DNA of 45,154 nucleotides. Source: Candidatus Dormiibacterota bacterium. GTDB taxonomy: Bacteria > Chloroflexota > Dormibacteria > Aeolococcales > Aeolococcaceae. The stretch covers positions 46,899-92,052 of the forward strand of contig PKXZ01000016.1 in assembly GCA_003132525.1 (NCBI GenBank). The letters are read 5' to 3'. The notes beneath the pieces are model-generated. The model did no database searches. It saw nothing but the letters and a program-made list of their open reading frames with translations, and was not told the DNA's origin. This document shows positions 1 through 8,193 of the stretch, one piece after another (positions within the stretch are counted from its first letter, which is position 1; each line of letters opens with the position of its first letter). A program made the position numbers and the translations under genes.

Positions 1-2
1 TG

Positions 3-992
3 GCGGCGGCGCGCGAGGCGCAGACCGATCTGCGCATCCGCGAGCTCGGCATGATCGGACGTCCCGAGCTGCCCCGCCTCCGCTACTACGCATCGACCGA
101 GGCACACTCGTCCGTCGAGAAGGCCGGCATCGTGCTCGGTGTCGGCCGCGATGGGCTGCGCCGGATTCCAGTCGACGAACGCTTCCGCATGGATCCGGTG
201 GCGCTCCGCCAGGCGATCCACGAGGATCTGACTGCCGGGATCCGCCCATTTGCTGTCGTGGCAACGGCTGGAACGACGTCGACGACGAGCGTCGATCCGA
301 TCCCCGCGATCGCGGCGCTCTGTGAGCAAAATGACCTCTGGCTGCACGTTGACGCGGCATACGGCGGCGCTGCGGCGATCGTGCCAGAGCTGCGCTGGGT
401 GCTCGACGGCGCCGAGCGAGCCGACTCGATCGTGGTCAACCCACACAAGTGGCTGTTCACGCCGATTGACTGCAGCGTGTTGTGGACTCGGCGTCCCGAC
501 GTGCTTCGCGACGCCTTCTCGATCGTGCCCGAGTACCTCGCCAGCACCGACGGCTCCGAGCAGGATGCCCCGAATCTCATGGACTATGGGACGTCGCTCG
601 GCCGTCGCATGCGCGCGCTCAAGCTGTGGATGGTCATCCGCCATTTCGGTACCGACGCGCTCGCGCAACGCATCCGCGAGCATTGCGAGTATGCGTGGAC
701 GCTCGCGCGCTGGGTCGATGCCGAGCGGGATTTCGAGCTGCTCGCACCGGCACCGCTGAGTGTCGTCTGCCTGCGCGCGCATCCTCCAGGACTCGACGAT
801 CCGGGAACACTCGACTCACTGAATCAGCGCGTCCTCGAGCGGATCAACAGCGCGGGACGATTCTTTGTGAGTCACACAAAGTTGCGTGGTGCGTTCGCGA
901 TTCGCGTTGCCTTCGGCAACCTGCGTCAGGATCAGCGGCATCTGCGCGGAATCATCGCGGCCTTGCGAGGTGCCATCGACGATGTAGGATGA
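3..992 (+). CDS. Aromatic-L-amino-acid decarboxylase family protein (5' truncated by window)
   Basis: This is the C-terminal part, about 329 residues, of a group II PLP-dependent decarboxylase. The frame is open from base 3 and runs into an internal ATG at 51, so the true start lies upstream of the window. Visible landmarks in order are the STEAHSS segment, with the His that stacks on PLP, then HVDAAYGG with the PLP-pyridine Asp, then the Schiff-base lysine in VNPHKWLF (codon at about 447). Family members decarboxylate aromatic amino acids such as tryptophan, tyrosine or dopa to amines in the cytosol. The exact substrate cannot be read from the sequence. The next gene starts 6 nt after the stop and glutamate decarboxylase follows it, so the three probably form one operon. 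Confidence 0.9.
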   Translation, partial: AAAREAQTDLRIRELGMIGRPELPRLRYYASTEAHSSVEKAGIVLGVGRDGLRRIPVDERFRMDPVALRQAIHEDLTAGIRPFAVVATAGTTSTTSVDPIPAIAALCEQNDLWLHVDAAYGGAAAIVPELRWVLDGAERADSIVVNPHKWLFTPIDCSVLWTRRPDVLRDAFSIVPEYLASTDGSEQDAPNLMDYGTSLGRRMRALKLWMVIRHFGTDALAQRIREHCEYAWTLARWVDAERDFELLAPAPLSVVCLRAHPPGLDDPGTLDSLNQRVLERINSAGRFFVSHTKLRGAFAIRVAFGNLRQDQRHLRGIIAALRGAIDDVG

Positions 993-998
993 AGCGCG

Positions 999-2150
999 AT
1001 GTTCCGCGCCCTCGGGGCGAGACTCACCCTCGACCATAAGGGGGTGGCCGGAGCTGCGCTTTTCGAAGCAGCGGCTCAGCGAATGTGGCATTGGGCAACG
1101 AGTGGTCTTAAGACTTCCGCGGACGTGTTGTCCGAAGGTGAGCTTCTGGAGAATGGTCAGGAAGTCCACGTGATTCGCTGCGACAGCGACAACCGATCGC
1201 TGTGTCGCGTCACCCTGCAACGCGCGGACGAATGGGATCCATCGTTGTTGTGGGTGACCACTTTCGATGCGGTGCTCACCGGTCAAACGGTCGATGTCGG
1301 AGTGTCGGTGGAGCAGGATCTGCGCCACCTTCGAGTCCCGCCGTCACCGCTGGCCCCACCGCTTGTCGCGTTACTCCATGACTTCGTGAGCGAGGGTGCG
1401 ACCGCCGGATCGCAACGCCTGCGCGCGATTCCCGAGCCGATCGTCGGGAGCGAGCAGATCGACGCATTTGTTCAGTCGTGTCTCCTCGATCCCGGACGGC
1501 GTCTCCCAGTCGTGCTGTTCAGCGCCATCAAGGAGGAGGACGCTGTCTACCCGGTCGACGCCGGCAACCCGGCCCTGACCGCACGAGAGCTCTGCGGACT
1601 CGCGCACGTCTACGTCATGCCTCGGGTCGAGGATTCGCACCGCCTCACCAAACGGCTGGGCATGCTTTCCGTCTACGACGGTGCGGTGCGCATCTACTGG
1701 CCGCGGCTCCGGCTCGCCGATCCGCCGCCACGCCATCCCCTCCATCTCCGTCAGCGGCTCAACACGTCCAGCGGGCCTGCCATCATTCGTCGCGTGGTCG
1801 AGGCAGGCGCTCGCTCCTATCGCCCCCCGGACGGGACCGCCACGCTGCTTGCCATTCGCTGGCGCGAGAACGAAGAGGAACGCATCGCCGCGATCACCCA
1901 TGATCCCGACCCGGCCCATCAAGCGGCGTTGCTGCGCGATGAGCTGCTTCGCGTCATCGACGCCAAGGTGGCGCTCGAGCACGAGATGGAGATGCTGCAG
2001 CATCAGTTGATGCGTGCCGACGAGGGAGATTCCCTGCTGACGGGGGTTTCGACCGCACCCCGCCCGGCGACCGAGCTGACCGGGAGGCAGGCGCCGCCGG
2101 TTCGCGAGGCGGCAGCGACCAACCCCGATGACGTCATCTCGTCGGACTGA
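999..2150 (+). CDS. Uncharacterised 383-aa protein between two PLP decarboxylases
   Basis: I do not recognise a named family. The protein is soluble, with no signal peptide or membrane segment. Residues about 150-245 look like a compact alpha/beta domain ending in a DGAVRIYWPRL stretch. This resembles, from memory only, a motif in uncharacterised proteins of accessory loci. Residues about 305-345 are charged and heptad-like (LLRDELLRVIDAKVALEHE), suggesting a short coiled coil, and the last 35 residues are low-complexity. The ATG at 999 follows the upstream stop by 6 nt and the next gene starts 3 nt after this stop, so it is in an operon with the decarboxylases. That context does not fix a function. 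It could be a regulatory or nucleic-acid-related protein; this is a guess. Confidence 0.75.
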   Translation: MFRALGARLTLDHKGVAGAALFEAAAQRMWHWATSGLKTSADVLSEGELLENGQEVHVIRCDSDNRSLCRVTLQRADEWDPSLLWVTTFDAVLTGQTVDVGVSVEQDLRHLRVPPSPLAPPLVALLHDFVSEGATAGSQRLRAIPEPIVGSEQIDAFVQSCLLDPGRRLPVVLFSAIKEEDAVYPVDAGNPALTARELCGLAHVYVMPRVEDSHRLTKRLGMLSVYDGAVRIYWPRLRLADPPPRHPLHLRQRLNTSSGPAIIRRVVEAGARSYRPPDGTATLLAIRWRENEEERIAAITHDPDPAHQAALLRDELLRVIDAKVALEHEMEMLQHQLMRADEGDSLLTGVSTAPRPATELTGRQAPPVREAAATNPDDVISSD

Positions 2151-2153
2151 CCC

Positions 2154-3542
2154 ATGCCGCTGCACCACCGCGCCCACGACGCTGCCGATGCGACCATCGC
2201 GATCAACCCGCTCTACGCACAGTCCGGCGAGACCCAGACGGTCCCGAAGCTCCACCTCCCCCATGGGGAGCTCTCGCCCGATACCGCGTATCAGGTCGTG
2301 CACGACGAGCTGATGCTGGACGGCAACGCGCGCCTCAACCTCGCGACCTTCGTCACCACCTGGATGGATCCGCAAGCGAAGCGACTGATGAGCGAGTCCC
2401 TCGACAAGAACGCGATCGACAAGGACGAATACCCACAGACCGCGGAACTCGAGCGCCGTTGCGTGCACATTCTGGCCGGGCTCTGGCACGCGCGCGGGGC
2501 GCACGCCGGAGTCGGCTGCTCCACCACCGGCTCGAGCGAAGCCGCGATGCTCGCGGGGCTCGCACTGAAATGGCGCTGGCGAGAGCGCCGGCGCGCCGCT
2601 GGACTCCCGGTCGACACACCCAACCTCGTGATGGGCATCAACGTCCAGGTGTGCTGGGAGAAGTTCTGCCGCTACTGGGATGTCGAACCCCGCTACGTGC
2701 CCATGGAGGGCGAGCGTCGCCACCTCACCGCCGAGACGGCGATCCCGCTCTGCGACGAGAACACGATCGGGGTTGCGGCGGTCCTCGGATCGACGCAGGA
2801 CGGCAGCTACGAACCGGTGGCGGCAATCGCCGCGGCTCTCGAGCAGCTCGCGGCGAGCGGGGGTCCCGACATCCCCGTGCACGTCGACGCAGCGTCGGGC
2901 GGTTTCATCGCACCGTTCCTCCAGCCCGACCTGGTCTGGGATTTCCGCCTGGACCGGGTGGTCTCGATCAACACGTCGGGACACAAGTACGGCCTGGTGT
3001 ATCCCGGAGTCGGCTGGGTGGTGTGGCGGGATCGCGAGGCGCTGCCGGAGGACCTCATCTTCAATGTGAACTACCTGGGCGGCAGCATGCCCACCTTCGC
3101 GCTCAACTTCTCACGGTCGGGATCCAATGTGGTCGCCCAGTACTACCAGCTCATCCGGCTCGGCTTCGAGGGATACCGGCGGGTGCAGCAGGCGTGCCAG
3201 GACAACGCGATGCACCTCGCTGCGCAGATCGCCAAGCTCGGCCCGTTCCACCTGCTCACCGATGGCAGTGAGCTGCCCGTTTTCGCGTTCACGGTTGATC
3301 CGGACGCCGGCTACAGCGTCTATGACGTCTCCGACGCGCTGCGCAAACGCGGCTGGCAGGTGCCGGCGTACTCGTTGTGCGCCAACCTCGAAAGCATCTC
3401 CGTGCTTCGCGTGGTCGTACGCAACGGGTTCTCACGCGACCTCTCCGACCTCCTCGTCGACGACCTGAAACGCGAGGTGAGCCTGCTGAAACACACCGTC
3501 ACCGCGCAGCCGCACGCCGAGCGGCAGCGCTTCCACCACTGA
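2154..3542 (+). CDS. gadB: Glutamate decarboxylase
   Basis: It converts L-glutamate to GABA and CO2 in the cytosol with consumption of a proton. The 462 residues match full-length GAD. Landmarks are TTGSSEA (about 124-130), the PLP-pyridine Asp in HVDAASGG (D245) and the Schiff-base lysine in NTSGHKYG (K278), followed by YPGVGW, all typical of the bacterial GadA/GadB type. The start is the ATG 3 nt after the preceding stop. Succinate-semialdehyde dehydrogenase, which handles the product of GABA transamination, lies 2.5 kb away on the other strand. No GABA transaminase or glutamate/GABA antiporter is visible, so the use of GABA (acid stress, nitrogen or carbon shunt) is open. The gene ends 4 nt from the convergent methyltransferase. 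Confidence 0.95.
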   Translation: MPLHHRAHDAADATIAINPLYAQSGETQTVPKLHLPHGELSPDTAYQVVHDELMLDGNARLNLATFVTTWMDPQAKRLMSESLDKNAIDKDEYPQTAELERRCVHILAGLWHARGAHAGVGCSTTGSSEAAMLAGLALKWRWRERRRAAGLPVDTPNLVMGINVQVCWEKFCRYWDVEPRYVPMEGERRHLTAETAIPLCDENTIGVAAVLGSTQDGSYEPVAAIAAALEQLAASGGPDIPVHVDAASGGFIAPFLQPDLVWDFRLDRVVSINTSGHKYGLVYPGVGWVVWRDREALPEDLIFNVNYLGGSMPTFALNFSRSGSNVVAQYYQLIRLGFEGYRRVQQACQDNAMHLAAQIAKLGPFHLLTDGSELPVFAFTVDPDAGYSVYDVSDALRKRGWQVPAYSLCANLESISVLRVVVRNGFSRDLSDLLVDDLKREVSLLKHTVTAQPHAERQRFHH

Positions 3543-3546
3543 CCCG

Positions 3547-4434
3547 TCAGGTCCGCCGGGGGGTTCGCCCCGACACCACGCGAGTCACCCCCAGGTCGTC
3601 CTTGGTCCACGTCACGTCGACGAGGCCGGCGGCACGAAGTGTCGCCTGGGTCCGTCGCGACAGGTACGTTCCGACTTCGACGAGCAGGACTCCGCCCGGC
3701 TTCAGCCACTCGTGCGCTTCGGCCGCGAGTCTGCGCACCAGCCCGAGCCCGTCATCGGAACCATCCGTGAGTGACACGATCGGCTCGAACTCCCGGATCT
3801 CTGTCGGCAACTCCTTCAGGTCGCTGCGAAGCACGTACGGCGGGTGGATGGTGAAGACATCGATCGTCCCGCGCAGCCGCCTCGGCAGCGCGTCGAGGAG
3901 ATCGCCCGCACGGAAGTGCGCATTGTTGAGCCCGAGACGGTCCGCGTTGTCCTTGCCGAGTGCGGCGGCGTCAGTCGAGATATCGACGCCCCACACGTCC
4001 GAGTCGCGGACCTCGCTGGCCACCGCGAGCGCGACAGGTCCGGCACCGGTGGCGACGTCCACTGCGACGCGCTTCCCGCGGTGGCGGCGCAGCGCCTTGA
4101 TGGCCTCCTTCGCCAGCAACTCGCTCGACGCCCGCGGTACGAAAACGGTGTCCCTGATCAGGAGATCGAGTCCGCGAAACTCGTAATGGCCCTTGATGCG
4201 CGGGATGGGCTCTCCCTTGACACGGCGGGCCACCATGGCCGCGTAGCGCTTCTTTGAGCTGCGGTCGAGGACTCGGTCGAGTGTCGCAGCGGTGAGCTTG
4301 CGACGGAGCACCTCGGTCATCAACTCCTCGGCGTCATAGCGCCCGAGATTGCGGTCCCAATGGTCAATCGCGGTCGACTTGTCGATCTTTCGTATCGCTT
4401 TGTCGATGTGCTCGGTGACGGTGAGTGGGGGCAT
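3547..4434 (-). CDS. PrmC/HemK-like class I methyltransferase
   Basis: This is a SAM-dependent methyltransferase of the HemK/PrmC group, whose members methylate glutamine side chains of release factors or other substrates. With the ATG at 4434 it has 295 residues: a helical N-terminal part, VPRASSE (about 99-105) in place of the family VPRPETE, the SAM loop VDVATGAGP (125-133), and HPPY at 197-200 where the family has NPPY. Replacement of the first residue of the substrate-binding NPPY motif means a standard PrmC role is doubtful. The frame stays open upstream to 4728, but that part is Arg-rich, of unnatural composition, and overlaps a likely small gene on the other strand, so I prefer 4434. 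No clear Shine-Dalgarno precedes it. Confidence 0.8.
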   Translation of the reverse strand: MPPLTVTEHIDKAIRKIDKSTAIDHWDRNLGRYDAEELMTEVLRRKLTAATLDRVLDRSSKKRYAAMVARRVKGEPIPRIKGHYEFRGLDLLIRDTVFVPRASSELLAKEAIKALRRHRGKRVAVDVATGAGPVALAVASEVRDSDVWGVDISTDAAALGKDNADRLGLNNAHFRAGDLLDALPRRLRGTIDVFTIHPPYVLRSDLKELPTEIREFEPIVSLTDGSDDGLGLVRRLAAEAHEWLKPGGVLLVEVGTYLSRRTQATLRAAGLVDVTWTKDDLGVTRVVSGRTPRRT

Positions 4435-4484
4435 TGCCCGCGCATGGTAAGCGCTCGCACGACCGCCACGTGCACCATATTCCC

Positions 4485-4679
4485 GTGCGCGCGACGCCCC
4501 CTCCGACTCCAGGCCTCTGTGCATCGTGCGCGCACGCGCGGCTGGTGCCAGGCGCCCGATCCACGTTCGTACGCTGCGGGCTCGCGGATACCGACAGTCG
4601 CTTTCCTCGCTATCCACCGCTCCCCGTGCTTCGGTGCGACGGGTTTGTCGGCGACAGTGGTCAGGCGACCCGGCGCTGA
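4485..4679 (+). CDS. Small Cys-rich protein, putative metal-binding
   Basis: This 64-residue frame fills the gap between the methyltransferase and the channel gene. It has a protein-like pattern: LCASCAHARLV, then STFVRCGLADTDSRFPRYP, then PVLRCDGF. The four cysteines are arranged as CxxC followed by two single Cys about 16-20 residues apart, which suggests a zinc- or iron-binding knuckle. From memory it resembles a family of conserved tiny bacterial proteins with the same Cys spacing and a P-x-Y-P segment; I know of no function. The start is uncertain: GTG at 4485 is chosen, with GTG at 4470 or 4425 and TTG at 4434 as alternatives. Its end overlaps the end of the convergent channel gene by 19 nt. 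Confidence 0.6.
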   Translation: MRATPPPTPGLCASCAHARLVPGARSTFVRCGLADTDSRFPRYPPLPVLRCDGFVGDSGQATRR

Positions 4680-5764
4680 CCACCTCCCTGCATCGTGCGC
4701 TCGCGGTGGGGCAGGTACGAACGATCACCGATCCAGGGCGCCGGCGGAACGCCGAGGCCCTTGGTCACCTGATTGAGCCACGCGCCGTACTTGCTGCGGA
4801 GCATGCTGAAGTCTTCCCACGCCTTATCCGGATTGTGGAGCTGGTATCCGGCGCGCTCGAGGCGTCCGCACGCCTCATCGAACTCCTGACGCTCGACGCC
4901 GACGACGGGTTCTCCAACGTAGTGGAAGTGGTCGCGCATGTCGGCGACGAAATGGGTACCGACCTTGTGCATGAGCCGCGCTTGACCGATAGGGCCGCCG
5001 TCAATTGTGGTGAGCACCAGCGTCGCGGCGTCCATGACGGCACCGAAGGAATTGGCCCACGCCTCGTTGTCGTGCGACGACCGGAAGTAGAAGAGCAGCG
5101 GATATGACAGGTGGCTCTCGATGACATCGACCGTCCACAGCCGCCACTCGTCGAAGGTGGCGATGAGTTGTGCCGGCATGCCGTCCTTGGCGCAGGTCTC
5201 GAGCAGCTGTATGCCGGTGGGGGGTGCGCCGGCCAGCGCGTCGAGCGCCACCACCGCGGTCTCGCGCCGCTGGAAGGAGCTGAAGAGCGAGAACAGGAGG
5301 CTGATGACCAGCGCGAAGAGACCGAAGCCGCTCGCCGCCTCGATGGCCGCGAAGGTTCGTGTCGCGATGCCCGTCGCCTCGATGCCCGCCACAGAGAACG
5401 CCAGCATCCGGCCGGTCGAGAAATACAGCGTCGTGCCGAATGAATCGGGTTGCGGCTGCAGGCCGGCGTGCAGACCGCTGAAGATGAGCGCGTACCCGAG
5501 GATGAACGAGAAACCCCATATCACGAGCAGCGTCACCAGCATCATCGGCGCGAAGGCGGCAAGCGCCGTCTCGCGCATCTGCAGCTTCTTGGGAACCTCC
5601 GCGATCTTTCTCCAGACGCGCCATGCCCCGCGGATGAGCGTGAAGCTCAGGCGCACGCGGCCCACCGCCGGCCGTGGCATGACCACGGACTGGAACACGT
5701 CGTAGATCGTCACCAGGACGATCACGGCGCCCAGGGCTACCTGGAGCCCGTCAGTGACGCTCAC
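4661..5764 (-). CDS. Ion-channel-like membrane protein with degenerate pore motif
   Basis: The protein has 367 residues from a GTG at 5764 that overlaps the upstream stop as GTGA, implying translational coupling. Hydrophobic segments lie at about 7-27, 70-95 and 140-162, with a re-entrant-like stretch at about 105-130. The last 200 residues are a soluble, mostly helical domain rich in Trp and His. The layout recalls two-TM-plus-pore (Ion_trans_2) potassium-channel-family proteins. However, the expected T-x-G-[YF]-G-D filter is absent; the region reads LYFSTGRMLAFSVAGIEA. It may be a non-selective channel, a sensor built on a channel fold, or something else. The coupled 84-aa protein upstream is a candidate partner. 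The family call is an inference from topology. Confidence 0.65.
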   Translation of the reverse strand: MSVTDGLQVALGAVIVLVTIYDVFQSVVMPRPAVGRVRLSFTLIRGAWRVWRKIAEVPKKLQMRETALAAFAPMMLVTLLVIWGFSFILGYALIFSGLHAGLQPQPDSFGTTLYFSTGRMLAFSVAGIEATGIATRTFAAIEAASGFGLFALVISLLFSLFSSFQRRETAVVALDALAGAPPTGIQLLETCAKDGMPAQLIATFDEWRLWTVDVIESHLSYPLLFYFRSSHDNEAWANSFGAVMDAATLVLTTIDGGPIGQARLMHKVGTHFVADMRDHFHYVGEPVVGVERQEFDEACGRLERAGYQLHNPDKAWEDFSMLRSKYGAWLNQVTKGLGVPPAPWIGDRSYLPHRERTMQGGGQRRVA

Positions 5765-6015
5765 GACTCGAGCTGGTTGCGCATCTCGGTGAGCTCCGCA
5801 AGCACCTCCTGTATCGCGTCCAAGTCCTCCGAATCGACCGCGACCTTGCGCAGTGCCGCAAGCTCGGCGATCGCGCCGTCCATCGTGTCGACAGTGTGCG
5901 GTGGATCGTCCCACCGCCTCGAGAGCAGCCGCAACCCGAGTCCCCGCGCCTGATCGGCGACGTTGCTCACCTCCGTCCGCTCATCGATGTGCTGCCTCAG
6001 CCCCCGGGACGCCAC
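5761..6015 (-). CDS. Small hypothetical protein coupled to channel-like gene
   Basis: This is an 84-residue charged, helical, soluble protein of no recognised family. The C-terminal 40 residues (DGAIAELAALRKVAVDSED onward) have regular Leu/Ala spacing suggesting a helical hairpin or short coiled coil. The GTG start at 6015 lies 19 nt inside the end of the aldehyde dehydrogenase gene, and the stop overlaps the GTG of the channel-like gene in a GTGA junction. Overlap on both sides argues that it is a real, co-translated gene. An internal ATG would give only 40 residues. A role as a cytosolic partner of the membrane protein is suggested only by coupling. Confidence 0.65.
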   Translation of the reverse strand: MASRGLRQHIDERTEVSNVADQARGLGLRLLSRRWDDPPHTVDTMDGAIAELAALRKVAVDSEDLDAIQEVLAELTEMRNQLES

Positions 6016-7382
6016 ACGGTCTTGACGTTCACGAACTCGCGAAGTCCGAAGCGATGGAGCTCGCGCCCGTACCCGGAGTAGCCGATACCCCCGAAGGGGA
6101 GCCGGGGGTCGGAGTGCGTCATCCCGTTGATGAACACACCACCGGTGCGCATGCGCGCCGCGACGGCGAGTCCGCGGTCGGGGTCGCCGCTCCAGACGTT
6201 GCCACCGAGCCCGTAGACCGTTCGGTTGGACACCGCAACCGCCTCATCGTCACCGTGCACACGTGTGACCGCGGCAAGTGGACCGAAGGTTTCCTCGGTG
6301 AACGCGGTCATCTCGGGGGCGCACCGTCGGAGCACCGTCGGCTCGAAGTAGAAACCCGGTCCCTCGGGAGCGTTGCCGCCCCACATCACCTCGGCGCCGG
6401 CCGCGACGCTTGCGTCGAGCTGAGCGCGGAGCGTGCGCCGCAGGTCGTCTCGCGCGAGCGGACCCATGTTGGTCGCAGGGTCGCTGGGATCACCGACTCG
6501 CAGCGCGCGTGCCTCGGCGGCAAGCCGCTCCTCGAAATCGGCCGCGACCGAGTCGTCGACGATGAAGCGCTTGGCGGCGATGCAACTCTGGCCGGCATTC
6601 TGGAAGCGCGACTTCGCTGCCGTCGCGGCCGCCGCCGGGATATCCGCATCGTCGAGCACGATGAACGCGTCCGAACCACCAAGCTCGAGCACACACTTCT
6701 TCAGATTGGCGCCGGCAATGCTGCCGACGCTGCGCCCTGCCGCGGTGCTCCCGGTGAGGCTCACGGCATTGATGCGGCGATCCGCGATGAGGCCGGCGAC
6801 CGCGTCGATGGGAACCACCAGCACCGTGAAGACTCCCTGCGGGAAGCCGGCATCGCGCACCGCGTCGGCGAGGCGGAACGCACAGCGGGTGACGTTGTTC
6901 GCGTGCTTCAACACAACGCAGTTGCCGGCGGCGACTGCCGGCGCGAAGCAGCGCATCACCTGCCAGTACGGGAAGTTCCAGGGCATGCACGCGAGGATCG
7001 CCCCGAGTGGCTCGAAGGCGATGAAGCTTGCCGCCGAGTCACTCGGGGCCGGCTCGTCTGCAAGGTAGCGCGCAGCGTTGTCGGCGAAATACTCGCAGCA
7101 GAACGCACACTTCTCCACCTCGCCGCGAGCCTCGGCGAGCGGTTTGCCCATCTCCTCAGTGCACGTTGCCGCGAGCAGCTCGACATCGCGGCGCAGCACG
7201 GCGGCGAGGTCGCGCAGGAGCCGGCCACGTGCTTCGACCGCCGTCGCGGCCCAGCGACGTGCGCGGCGCGCGACCGTCTCCAACGCCGCGTCGACCTCAT
7301 TGCCGGTGGTGATATCGAACGCTTCGATTTCCCTGCCGGTTGCTGGGTTTACGGAGCGCAGTTGGGCGACGGCCGTGGCCAT
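5997..7382 (-). CDS. gabD1: Succinate-semialdehyde dehydrogenase (GabD1 type)
   Basis: This NAD(P)-dependent aldehyde dehydrogenase of 461 residues oxidises succinate semialdehyde to succinate in the GABA shunt. Visible features are MPWNFPYWQVMR (133-144) with the active-site Asn136, K159 in VVLKHANN, the GSTAAGR coenzyme loop, the general base E233 in VLELGGSDAF, and the nucleophile C267 in NAGQSCIAAKRF. The short N-terminus and the PWNFPYWQV/LKHA signature match the NADP-dependent GabD1 group known from actinobacteria. Other medium-chain aldehydes remain possible substrates. The ATG at 7382 is well placed. Glutamate decarboxylase nearby supports the GABA-shunt reading. The next two genes overlap downstream as an apparent operon. 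Confidence 0.88.
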   Translation of the reverse strand: MATAVAQLRSVNPATGREIEAFDITTGNEVDAALETVARRARRWAATAVEARGRLLRDLAAVLRRDVELLAATCTEEMGKPLAEARGEVEKCAFCCEYFADNAARYLADEPAPSDSAASFIAFEPLGAILACMPWNFPYWQVMRCFAPAVAAGNCVVLKHANNVTRCAFRLADAVRDAGFPQGVFTVLVVPIDAVAGLIADRRINAVSLTGSTAAGRSVGSIAGANLKKCVLELGGSDAFIVLDDADIPAAAATAAKSRFQNAGQSCIAAKRFIVDDSVAADFEERLAAEARALRVGDPSDPATNMGPLARDDLRRTLRAQLDASVAAGAEVMWGGNAPEGPGFYFEPTVLRRCAPEMTAFTEETFGPLAAVTRVHGDDEAVAVSNRTVYGLGGNVWSGDPDRGLAVAARMRTGGVFINGMTHSDPRLPFGGIGYSGYGRELHRFGLREFVNVKTVWRPGG

Positions 7383-7404
7383 TCGAGCGATGGTACGGCG
7401 GCCG

Positions 7405-8187
7405 TCACATCCTCCGTGTCGCGAGCACGAGGAGCGTCGAGTAGTGGTAGGTCATGGCGCCGCCGAGGCGGTCGATGACGTCACCGAGGGCATCAAGCAG
7501 CGCACGCCGCTGGCCGTCGGGCAGCCGAACATGATCGCTGTGCGTGGCGATGAATTCAGTCCACCTCGCCCGGTCGTAGACCGCGTCCCACCGAAAGGTG
7601 CGCGCCTCGATGTCGGTGAAGAGGCCTCCAGCGCCGAATTCCTCGAATCGATCTTCCGGTTCGTGACCAGGCTTGATCACCACGTTGGTCTTGGCGATCT
7701 CGGGAGCGATTCGCTCATACACCGCCTCGAGCGCTTCAGCGGCGACGGTATCCGGCCGGCCGCGGTTCCAGAACACGCCGAGGTGTCCGCCCGGGTGCAA
7801 TAGCGAACCCGCCTTGGCGACGCCCACTTCGGGATCGACCCAATGCCAGGCCTGGCCGGACACGATCAGGTCATACATCCGCCCGCGCGGATCCCAGGTC
7901 TCGAACGTCGCCTCCTCCACCGTGACCCCATGGCTCCGGGCGATCGCCGCCATCGAAGGATCAGGCTCGACACCGAGCAGGTCGCATCCGCGCTCGACCA
8001 GCAGCCGCGCTGCCTTGCCGGTCCCGCACCCGACGTCGAGAACGCGCCGCGGCGAGAGCGCCATCAACGCATCGATGAGGGCGGGAGGGTACGAGGGCCG
8101 CGCCTTGTCGTAGAGCTCGGCGACACCTCCGAAGGAGAGCGCGCGGGCCCGATCCTCGTGGATGTGCTCCGGCTCGGTCGCCGCCAT
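7405..8187 (-). CDS. Class I SAM-dependent methyltransferase
   Basis: The 260 residues begin with a FGGVAELYDKARPSYP segment typical of the methyltransferase type 11/25 families. The SAM motif I, RVLDVGCGTGKAARLL, follows at about 47-62, then GVEPDPSM (about 72-79) with the acidic ribose-binding residue, and a YDLIVSGQAWHWVD motif IV region (about 104-117). Members methylate small molecules; the substrate cannot be inferred. The start codon is ATG at 8187, 6 nt downstream of the MocR gene stop, so the two are probably cotranscribed. The SSADH gene follows after 22 nt. Confidence 0.85.
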   Translation of the reverse strand: MAATEPEHIHEDRARALSFGGVAELYDKARPSYPPALIDALMALSPRRVLDVGCGTGKAARLLVERGCDLLGVEPDPSMAAIARSHGVTVEEATFETWDPRGRMYDLIVSGQAWHWVDPEVGVAKAGSLLHPGGHLGVFWNRGRPDTVAAEALEAVYERIAPEIAKTNVVIKPGHEPEDRFEEFGAGGLFTDIEARTFRWDAVYDRARWTEFIATHSDHVRLPDGQRRALLDALGDVIDRLGGAMTYHYSTLLVLATRRM

Positions 8188-8193
8188 CGATCG

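Noticed and set aside
4435..4728. N-terminal extension of the PrmC-like methyltransferase to 4728
   Set aside because: The extra 98 residues are Arg/Ala/Cys-rich without a fold pattern and are antisense to the likely small Cys-rich gene.
5853..7478. A 541-codon plus-strand frame opposite the succinate-semialdehyde dehydrogenase
   Set aside because: The composition (Arg/His/Gly-rich, no domain) is that of an antisense shadow, and the dehydrogenase has all catalytic motifs.
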